A stretch of 29,167 bases of DNA from an uncultured Eubacteriales bacterium (GTDB lineage Bacteria; Bacillota; Clostridia; Oscillospirales; Ruminococcaceae). Shown here in pieces: positions 23,457-29,167 of the stretch (position 1 is its first letter; each line of letters opens with the position of its first letter). The DNA lies in NCBI GenBank assembly GCA_902493155.1, contig CABUOE010000007.1, positions 1 through 29,167 on the forward strand, given 5' to 3'. The notes under the pieces are model-generated. The model ran no database searches and was not told the origin of the DNA. It was given only the letters and a program-made list of their open reading frames with translations. Both the position numbers and the translations under genes were made by a program.

Positions 23457-24188
23457 ATGGCGCGAGTCCTATCGGTTACTTCCGGCAAGGGCGGCGTAGG
23501 CAAATCCACATTGTGCGTTGGTCTTGGAATGGCCTATGCGCTTCTTGGAAAAAGCGTTTTAATGATCGAATTCGACGTTGGCCTGCGTGGGATGGACCTG
23601 ATGCTGGGCATTTCCGACCGGATTGTCTACGACTTGGGAGACCTGCTGGAAGGCCGCTGCAATATCAACAAAGCGATTGTGGAATCCCCGTGGAACCCTA
23701 ACCTCAATGTGATTGTGGCGCCGGTTTCCATGGAGTCTTCTATCGCAATGGAAGACGTGAATATTTTAGTGGCCGGGCTGCGCCCCCATTTTGATATCAT
23801 CATTTTGGACACGCCCGCTGGTCTGGGGCTCAGCATGCGCATCGCCGCTACATCGGATTTGGCTCTGGTTGTGGCGACGCCGGACTCGGTTTGTGTCCGG
23901 GACGGCGGCAAAGTGGTGGGCGCTTTACAAAAAGCTCATATGAGCAGTCACCGGCTGGTCATCAACCGGGTGAACAACAAACTGGTGAAAAAACAAATTG
24001 TCACCGATCTGGACGAGGTTATCGACGGGGTCGGCTCTCAGCTGATCGGCGTTTTGCCGGAAGATCAGGAGATGCAGCTTTGCACCTCAAAGGGGCTTCC
24101 CTTAACCGAAGACACCCGCATCGTCCGCATCTGTAAGGCCATCGCCCTGCGCATTGAAGGAGAATATATTCCCTTACTGGTGAATTGA
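23457..24188 (+). CDS. minD: Septum-site determining protein MinD without the usual C-terminal membrane helix
   Basis: 243 residues. The deviant Walker A motif is KGGVGKST (Lys11, Lys16). FDVGLRGMD (Asp40) and RIVYDLGDLLEGRC follow the MinD pattern, and IIILDTPAGLG is the Walker B region. MinD ATPases recruit MinC to the membrane and stop division near the poles. The family normally ends with an amphipathic helix after GEEVP; here the protein stops at GEYIPLLVN, about 20 residues short, and no other frame continues it. No minC or minE is near. The ATG at 23457 is chosen over an upstream in-frame ATG at 23424 because GAAAGGAAG precedes it. mgsA follows after 37 bases. Confidence 0.88.
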   Translation: MARVLSVTSGKGGVGKSTLCVGLGMAYALLGKSVLMIEFDVGLRGMDLMLGISDRIVYDLGDLLEGRCNINKAIVESPWNPNLNVIVAPVSMESSIAMEDVNILVAGLRPHFDIIILDTPAGLGLSMRIAATSDLALVVATPDSVCVRDGGKVVGALQKAHMSSHRLVINRVNNKLVKKQIVTDLDEVIDGVGSQLIGVLPEDQEMQLCTSKGLPLTEDTRIVRICKAIALRIEGEYIPLLVN

Positions 24189-24225
24189 GATACTTTGATA
24201 TAAATTAACAAGGAGGAACAAAATT

Positions 24226-24630
24226 ATGAATATCGGATTAATCGCACATGATTCAAAAAAAGAATTGATGGTGCAGTTTTGCATTGCGTATTGTGGTATT
24301 ATGAGCCATCATAATCTGTGTTCCACCGGCACAACAGGCAAACTCATCGCCGAGGCAACCGGCCTGAATATCAAACGGTTTTTGAGCGGTTCCCAGGGCG
24401 GCGACCAGCAGATCGCTTCCCTCATCGCCTGCAACGAAATCGACCTTTTGCTGTTTTTCCGCGACCCGCTGACTCCCAAGGCCCACGAGCCCAACGAGAC
24501 CACTTTGCTGCGGCTCTGCGACGTGCATAACATCCCCATGGCGACCAATATCGCCACCGCCGAGGTCCTCATCCACGGATTGGAGCGCGGCGACCTCGAC
24601 TGGAGAATGATCGTCAACCAGGGACTGTAA
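24226..24630 (+). CDS. mgsA: Methylglyoxal synthase
   Basis: 134 residues, slightly shorter than E. coli MgsA (152). It converts dihydroxyacetone phosphate to methylglyoxal and phosphate, a bypass that relieves phosphate shortage. His8-Asp9 (IAHDSKK), the TGTTG phosphate loop, Asp60 in QGGDQQI, Asp80 in FFRDPL and His87 match active-site positions. AAGGAGG lies well placed before the ATG. It probably shares a transcript with minD. It carries no sign of a division role; its place may be historical. Confidence 0.95.
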   Translation: MNIGLIAHDSKKELMVQFCIAYCGIMSHHNLCSTGTTGKLIAEATGLNIKRFLSGSQGGDQQIASLIACNEIDLLLFFRDPLTPKAHEPNETTLLRLCDVHNIPMATNIATAEVLIHGLERGDLDWRMIVNQGL

Positions 24631-24658
24631 TTTTTTTCCAAAAATTCAATAAAAGGTC

Positions 24659-24694
24659 GAAAGTAAGCTTATCGTTTCCGATGAGCTTGCTTTC
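24659..24694 (+). terminator. Long hairpin between mgsA and hisS
   Basis: A 16-bp stem GAAAGTAAGCTTATCG (24659-24674) / CGATGAGCTTGCTTTC (24679-24694), with two G-U pairs and loop TTTC, then TTTG. The short T run makes full termination uncertain. hisS starts 29 bases later, so it may be an attenuator. Confidence 0.65.
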
Positions 24695-24723
24695 TTTGCA
24701 AAAAGACAAAAAGGAGTTTCCAT

Positions 24724-26037
24724 ATGGCGTTAGAAATCAAATCCATCAAAGGGACCCAGGACGTTTTGCCGTCCCAAAGCTATAAGTGGCAGTTTGTGGA
24801 GCGGCTGTTTCTCGATACGGCTCGGCTCTACGGCTTTAAGGAGATGCGTACTCCCGTTTTTGAGGAAACAAGGCTCTTCACTCGCTCGGTGGGGGATACC
24901 ACTGACGTGGTACAAAAGGAAATGTATACCTTCACCGATAAGGGCGGCCGGGATTTGACCCTGCGCCCCGAAGGCACCGCCGGCATCAACCGCGCTGTAT
25001 TGCAGAGCGGTCTTATCAACGAGGCGCTACCTGTCAAGGTGAGTTATAATATCTCCTGTTTCCGTAATGAAAAGCCACAGGCGGGCCGTTTCCGCCAATT
25101 CCACCAGTTGGGTGTTGAAATGTTTGGCTCGGCTTCCCCCAGCGCCGATGTGGAAGTCATTTCCTTTGTCAACGACTTTTTTGCCATTCTCGGCATCGAG
25201 GGCCTATCGTTGGAGATCAACTCCATCGGCTGCCCCACCTGCCGCAAGGAATACCACGCGGCGCTCAAGCAGTATTTTGAAGCCCGCAAGGACGAGCTTT
25301 GCGAGACCTGTCTGACCCGTCTGGACAAAAACCCCATGCGGATTCTCGACTGCAAAAGTCCCGTCTGTAAGGAAATCGCAAAAGACGCTCCTGTTGTGCT
25401 CGACTACCTCTGCGACGATTGCAAGGCCCACTTTGAAGGGCTCAAAAAACGTTTGGATGCTTTAAATATCGCCTATGTGGTGAATCCCCGCATTGTCCGG
25501 GGCTTGGACTACTACAACAAGACGGTTTTTGAGTTCGTTTCCGGTGACATCGGCGCCCAGAGCACTGTCTGCGGCGGCGGACGATATGACGGTCTTTTAA
25601 AAAGCCTGGGTGGCAACGACCAGCCTGCCCTCGGCTTTGCCATGGGCATCGAGCGGCTCCTGATGGTAGCGGAAGCTCAAGGTGTCGAAATCCCCGCACC
25701 TCAGTCCTGCGACCTCTACATCGCCTCCATCGGCGAAGAAGCGTCCATCCGGGCGCTCCAGCTTGTAACCGATCTTCGCAACGAAGGCTTCTACGCCGAG
25801 TGCGACACCATGGGCCGCAGCGTCAAAGCTCAGATGAAATACGCCGACAAAATCGAGGCGCAGTTCTCGATGGTTTTGGGCGACACCGAACTGGCTGAAA
25901 ACAAGGCTAACATCAAAAATATGCAGACTGGTGAGAGCTGCGAAATAACCTTGGACGAGTCACTGGTCAAATTCCTCTATGACGACCAGATCAAAAAAAT
26001 GACTGAAGCGCTGTCTATGGACGAAATCGAGAAATAA
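24724..26037 (+). CDS. hisS: Histidyl-tRNA synthetase
   Basis: 437 residues, a class II synthetase. Motif 1 region FKEMRTPVFEETRLFTRSVG, motif 2 FRNEKPQAGRFRQFHQLGVE, the His-specific signature RGLDYYNKTVFEF and motif 3 ALGFAMGIERLL are all present, followed by an anticodon-binding domain (about 330-430). It charges tRNA-His with histidine. AAAAGGAG precedes the ATG. I see no T-box leader. It forms a likely two-gene operon with aspS, 37 bases downstream, as in many Firmicutes. Confidence 0.97.
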   Translation: MALEIKSIKGTQDVLPSQSYKWQFVERLFLDTARLYGFKEMRTPVFEETRLFTRSVGDTTDVVQKEMYTFTDKGGRDLTLRPEGTAGINRAVLQSGLINEALPVKVSYNISCFRNEKPQAGRFRQFHQLGVEMFGSASPSADVEVISFVNDFFAILGIEGLSLEINSIGCPTCRKEYHAALKQYFEARKDELCETCLTRLDKNPMRILDCKSPVCKEIAKDAPVVLDYLCDDCKAHFEGLKKRLDALNIAYVVNPRIVRGLDYYNKTVFEFVSGDIGAQSTVCGGGRYDGLLKSLGGNDQPALGFAMGIERLLMVAEAQGVEIPAPQSCDLYIASIGEEASIRALQLVTDLRNEGFYAECDTMGRSVKAQMKYADKIEAQFSMVLGDTELAENKANIKNMQTGESCEITLDESLVKFLYDDQIKKMTEALSMDEIEK

Positions 26038-26074
26038 CACCGATTGAAATGAGTATAAAAGGAGTTTTTATCAA

Positions 26075-27859
26075 ATGGCGGACACAATGAAGGGCTTGAA
26101 ACGCACCCATTACTGCACCGAAGTGACCACAGCCGACATCGGCAAAGAAGTCGTCGTAGCCGGTTTTACCCAAAAACAGCGGGATAAAGGAGAGCTGGTC
26201 TTTATTGACCTTAGAGACCGCACCGGCATTATCCAGCTCACCTTTGACGACAAATCCGACCGGAGCGTCATCGCCAAAGCAAAGGAAGTCCATTCCGAAT
26301 ACGTCCTTATGGCAAAAGGCACGGTGCGCCGCCGGGAAAGCGTCAATCCCGACATTCCCACCGGTGAAATTGAGGTGTTCGTCACCGACCTGCGTATCCT
26401 GGCCAAGGCGCAGACCCCGCCCTTCCACATCACCGATGACACCGACACCAACGAGGAACTGCGGCTCCGGTACCGGTATCTGGACCTGCGGAGAAAAAAT
26501 CTGCAGGACAACCTGATCCGCCGGGGCAAAATTGCCCGCGCCGCCCGGGAGTATTTCTATCAAAACGGTTTCATTGAAATCGACACCCCCATGATGATTA
26601 AATCCACGCCGGAAGGAGCAAGAGACTACGTCATTCCTTCCCGCGTCCACCCGGGCAAGTTCTACGCCCTGCCCCAGTCTCCCCAGATGTACAAGCAGCT
26701 TCTGATGATCTCCGGTTTCGACCGCTATATCCAGCTGGCCCGCTGCTTCCGGGACGAAGACCTGCGCGCCGACCGCCAGCCGGAATTCACCCAAATCGAC
26801 ATGGAAATGTCCTTCGTAGACATGGAAGACGTGTTGGAAATCGGTGAGGGGTTTGTTCAGTACCTGATGAAAGAGGTGCTGGATATCGATGTGAAACTTC
26901 CCCTGCCCCGCCTCACGTACAAAGACGCCATGGAGCGGTTCGGCTCCGATAAACCTGACACCCGCTTCGGTATGGAAATCATCGATCTGTCGGATTTGGT
27001 GAAAAGCTGCGGCTTCGGGGTGTTCACTTCTGCCATCGAGGCGGGCGGAAGCGTCCGCGGTATTGTCATCAAAAACGGCGCCTCCACTTATACCCGCAAG
27101 GAAATCGACAAACTGACCGAGCAGGCAAAAGGTATCGGCGCCAAGGGCCTGGCCTTTATCCGTTGGGTAGACGACGTTCCCAACTGCTCCTTTGCGAAAT
27201 TCATGGGAGAAGGGGAGTTAGAAGCAATCCTGTCCCGTCTGAGCTGCGAAAAAGGAGATGTGGCTCTCATTGTCGCCGACAAAAACAAAGTGGTCTTGCC
27301 GGTACTGGGCGCGCTTCGCCTCGTGACCGCCAAACGAATGGATATCATCCCCGAGGGCTTTGACTACCTGTGGATCACCGAGTTTCCTTTCTTCGAATGG
27401 GACGAGGATTCCGAGACCTGGGTCGCTATGCATCATCCCTTTACCATGCCCATGGACGAGGATCTTAATAAGCTGGATTCCGATCCTGGCGCTGTCCGGG
27501 CCAAAGCCTACGATTTGGTGCTCAATGGCGTCGAACTGTGCAGCGGCTCCATCCGCATCACCGATTTTGAGCTCCAGCAGAAAATGTTTCGCGCCCTGGG
27601 CCTCACTGATGAGGAAATCGAAGCGAAATTTGGCTTCCTGGTAGACGCTTACCGTTACGGAGCGCCACCCCATGGCGGTATGGGCATCGGCCTCGACCGC
27701 TTGGCGATGATCCTCTGCGGCGCTGACAACATTCGCGATGTTACCGCCTTCCCCAAGGTGCAAAACGCCAGCGAGCTCATGTCCCAGTGTCCCTCGGACA
27801 TCGACAAGGTGCAATTGGACGAATTGGCCCTGTCGATTGTCAAACCAGAACAGGAATAA
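26075..27859 (+). CDS. aspS: Aspartyl-tRNA synthetase
   Basis: 594 residues, the bacterial type. An N-terminal OB-fold for the anticodon (about 10-105, KELVFIDLRDRTGIIQ type) is followed by the catalytic core with LRLRYRYLDLRR, FIEIDTPMMIKSTPEGARDY, RCFRDEDLRADRQPEFTQIDMEMSF, and the C-terminal GMGIGLDRLAMIL motif. The GAD insertion (about 290-420) typical of bacterial AspRS is present. It charges tRNA-Asp. AAAAGGAG precedes the ATG, and a strong terminator follows. Confidence 0.97.
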   Translation: MADTMKGLKRTHYCTEVTTADIGKEVVVAGFTQKQRDKGELVFIDLRDRTGIIQLTFDDKSDRSVIAKAKEVHSEYVLMAKGTVRRRESVNPDIPTGEIEVFVTDLRILAKAQTPPFHITDDTDTNEELRLRYRYLDLRRKNLQDNLIRRGKIARAAREYFYQNGFIEIDTPMMIKSTPEGARDYVIPSRVHPGKFYALPQSPQMYKQLLMISGFDRYIQLARCFRDEDLRADRQPEFTQIDMEMSFVDMEDVLEIGEGFVQYLMKEVLDIDVKLPLPRLTYKDAMERFGSDKPDTRFGMEIIDLSDLVKSCGFGVFTSAIEAGGSVRGIVIKNGASTYTRKEIDKLTEQAKGIGAKGLAFIRWVDDVPNCSFAKFMGEGELEAILSRLSCEKGDVALIVADKNKVVLPVLGALRLVTAKRMDIIPEGFDYLWITEFPFFEWDEDSETWVAMHHPFTMPMDEDLNKLDSDPGAVRAKAYDLVLNGVELCSGSIRITDFELQQKMFRALGLTDEEIEAKFGFLVDAYRYGAPPHGGMGIGLDRLAMILCGADNIRDVTAFPKVQNASELMSQCPSDIDKVQLDELALSIVKPEQE

Positions 27860-27861
27860 AC

Positions 27862-27892
27862 AAAAAAGCGCGGGTAAAACCCGCGCTTTTTT
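27862..27892. terminator. Bidirectional terminator after aspS
   Basis: Stem GCGCGGGT (27868-27875) / ACCCGCGC (27879-27886) with a 3-base loop, flanked by six A and six T. It serves aspS and the convergent YbaK-like gene. Confidence 0.95.
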
Positions 27893-27903
27893 GATGCGAT
27901 CCA

Positions 27904-28355
27904 CTAATCATCTAGCACCCAGCGGACATCGTTTAACCGTTTCACGTCCCGGGGGCAAATTTTCAGTGTATGTAGAGGATCCCCGATCCGCCGTAAATAT
28001 AATCAGAAGTCAGCAACCGCCCGTCAAAAATACAGGGAAGGGAAATCCCCACCAAAGGAATGGCGCCCGCCTCGTAGCCGGTGACTTGAAAAATCTTTTT
28101 TCGGTCGGCCATTTTGAGTTTTGGAAAGCGCAGTTTTTCCGCTATCGCCGCTAGTTCAAGCCGGCCCCGCCCAGAGGACGAAAAAAAGGCAATCAACCCT
28201 TCTCCATTGTCCAAAAGGAAGGCCGGAACTGATTTTTTCGGGTCAAAATATTCCGCTGCATCCGATAAAGACAAAATCGACTTGGGATGAGCGAGAATCG
28301 AAAAATCAGCCTTCTGTTCGGTTAGATAGCCGGAAAGCTGTTTTAATGTCAGCAT
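27904..28355 (-). pseudogene. YbaK/ProX-type tRNA-editing protein, one-base frameshift near the 3' end
   Basis: The annotated-looking frame runs 28355 to 27963 and ends GGSGILYIH-stop. One base earlier in the same region, the other frame reads DPLHTLKICPRDVKRLNDVRW, then VLDD and TAG at 27904. Joined, the tail GGSG-DPLHTLKI matches the YbaK consensus (GGxGDPxxTLKI), giving 150 residues. The join needs one extra G in a four-G tract (C4 at 27981-27984 on the plus strand). YbaK-type proteins deacylate mischarged tRNA. The body shows GYEAGAIPLVGISLPCIFDG. AAGGAGG precedes the ATG at 28355. It may be a true pseudogene, a sequencing slip in a homopolymer, or a slippage-prone tract. Confidence 0.8.
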
Positions 28356-28377
28356 GGTATTTCCTCCTTATTGTTTT

Positions 28378-28406
28378 ATCCTACAATGCTTTTTCTAAAT
28401 TGTCCA
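28378..28406 (-). promoter_or_regulatory. Promoter of the YbaK-like gene
   Basis: Minus strand: TGGACA (28406-28401), 17 bases, TAGGAT (28383-28378). The -10 is weak. It lies just downstream of the terminator for the collagen-like gene. Confidence 0.55.
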
Positions 28407-28408
28407 GT

Positions 28409-28438
28409 AAAAAAGCCTGTGTATTCCACAGGCTTTTT
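28409..28438 (-). terminator. Terminator after the collagen-like gene
   Basis: Stem AAAAAGCCTGTG / CACAGGCTTTTT with loop TATTC, 10 bases past the stop at 28449. Confidence 0.93.
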
Positions 28439-28448
28439 CCGTATCAAA

Positions 28449-29167
28449 TTATTTGTCGAGAATCTCTGCCTTACAAGTCGATACAAAAGTGGGGTCGCTG
28501 TTGTTAGGTCCTACCACTACCAGCATTCCAAACTCACTGCGCAAAACGGTTCCTTGTGCAACCGTCTGACCGCCTGCATTAATACTAACCCCTGTCGTAC
28601 CAGCCGGGAGATAAACCCGTATAGCCGCTTCACAATTCGCACCGCACCCAGTCGGAGCAGGCAAAGGAACCGGAAGATACGTGATATCATTATTATACTT
28701 TGCACTGGTGATTCGAACAGATACGATACGGCACAGAGAAACCGCTTCTTGTGGAACCCCCTGTGCATTGGTCAGCTGGAGCAGCCCCGCATTGGGATTT
28801 GTATTAGGAGCAGGTAGTAAAGCACCCAGACGTCCACTGGCATTGTTTCCGCTTTCCATCGCAACTATCACGTTATCGGTCGGATACAGCGCAATCAATT
28901 GCCGGAGAACATTTCGCATCTGATTTACACAAGCACAATCGGCGCAATCTCCACATGTGCCGGTAGCTCCAGTGGCACCTGTTGCTCCGGTTGCTCCTGT
29001 AGCTCCGGTTGGGCCAGTCGCTCCGGTTCCGGTTGCGCCAGTTGCTCCTGTGGCTCCGGTTGGGCCAGTCGGGCCGGTCACTCCGGTTCCGGTTGCGCCG
29101 GTTGCTCCTGTGGCTCCGGTTGGGCCAGTCGCTCCGGTTCCGGTTGCGCCAGTTGCTCCTGTGGCTC
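28449..29167 (-). CDS. Collagen-like Gly-X-Thr repeat protein, C-terminal part (5' end beyond the window)
   Basis: 238 residues visible; the frame is open to the window edge, so the N terminus is missing. The first 70 or so residues are Gly-X-Y triplets, mainly GAT and GPT, like the collagen-like part of the Bacillus exosporium protein BclA. Thr residues may be glycosylated. A Cys cluster (CGDCADCACVNQ) then leads to a 160-residue globular domain (MRNVLRQLIALYPTDNVIVAMES, GVPQEAVSLC, TGCGANCEAAIRVYLPAG) that I do not recognise with confidence. In a spore former this suggests a spore-surface or other surface filament protein. A GTG at 29081 is inside the repeat and is not a true start. Confidence 0.85.
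   Translation of the reverse strand, partial: ATGATGATGTGATGPTGATGATGATGTGVTGPTGPTGATGATGATGTGATGPTGATGATGATGATGATGTCGDCADCACVNQMRNVLRQLIALYPTDNVIVAMESGNNASGRLGALLPAPNTNPNAGLLQLTNAQGVPQEAVSLCRIVSVRITSAKYNNDITYLPVPLPAPTGCGANCEAAIRVYLPAGTTGVSINAGGQTVAQGTVLRSEFGMLVVVGPNNSDPTFVSTCKAEILDK
28981..29167. repeat. 51-base tandem repeat in the collagen-like gene
   Basis: The core occurs at 28990-29040, 29041-29100 (with a 9-base insertion), 29101-29151 and, in part, 29152-29167. Copies 1 and 3 differ at one base. Each encodes 17 residues: five Gly-X-Y triplets plus one Gly-Thr pair. Confidence 0.88.

Noticed and set aside
24631..24723. T-box leader of hisS
   Set aside because: The gap is only 93 bases and holds one simple hairpin; no T-box sequence or specifier loop is visible.
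26015..26794. Long minus-strand frame opposite aspS
   Set aside because: It is a shadow of AspRS, which is complete on the plus strand.
29079..29081. GTG as the start of the collagen-like gene
   Set aside because: The Gly-X-Y frame continues upstream to the window edge without a stop, so this is an internal Val codon.
28981..29167. CRISPR-like tandem repeats
   Set aside because: The units have no unique spacers and lie in an open frame that encodes Gly-X-Thr triplets.

Overview
The window looks like a chromosomal segment of a spore-forming, gut-type Clostridia (Oscillospiraceae/Ruminococcaceae-like Firmicute). The evidence is the gene order zapA - U32 protease/hydroxylase - dut - DUF4321 - maf - mreB - mreC - mreD - PBP2 - minD - mgsA - hisS - aspS, the AGGAGG-type ribosome binding sites, the frequent GTG/TTG starts, the TTGACA/TATAAT promoters, and a SpoIVFA/SpoIVFB-like protease pair. 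No rRNA, tRNA, prophage, insertion sequence or CRISPR array was found.

Layout. 1-1572: the tail of an upstream gene, a DUF134/NifX-type fusion protein, and a GerMN-like lipoprotein on the other strand. 1986-2615: an NAD(P)-binding oxidoreductase-like gene behind a dyad-rich promoter. 2686-2769: a compound palindromic repeat. 2781-3968: an M23 + M50 metalloprotease pair. 4183-5546: a frameshifted MATE transporter. 5598-8572 (minus): a 65-residue zinc-ribbon protein, a GH27 alpha-galactosidase and pyruvate kinase. 8973-12410: a GntR(YtrA)-type regulator, an ABC ATPase and a large permease. 12690-14103: a metallophosphoesterase and a DUF1624-type membrane protein, convergent. 14209-14578: a dense cluster of hairpins bounded by two near-identical repeats. 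14727-27859: the cell-division, cell-shape and aminoacyl-tRNA synthetase block. 27904-29167 (minus): a frameshifted YbaK-type tRNA-editing gene and the 3' part of a collagen-like surface protein.

How it works together. ZapA, MreBCD, PBP2 and MinD are cytoskeleton and wall-synthesis proteins. Dut and Maf clean the nucleotide pool. The U32 protein, HisRS and AspRS serve translation. The junctions mreB/mreC and mreD/PBP2 carry strong hairpins, which suggests that expression is stepped down along the shape operon.

Most of the window is ordinary core genome. The parts that stand out are the hairpin cluster upstream of zapA, a MinD that lacks its membrane-targeting tail and has no MinC or MinE nearby, a phosphoesterase with Cys in place of a metal-binding Asn, a one-base frameshift in a G tract of the YbaK-like gene, and a collagen-like repeat that skips one residue at each 51-base period. 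I did not find a clearly new multi-gene system. All functional statements are from reading the sequence; no database search was run.
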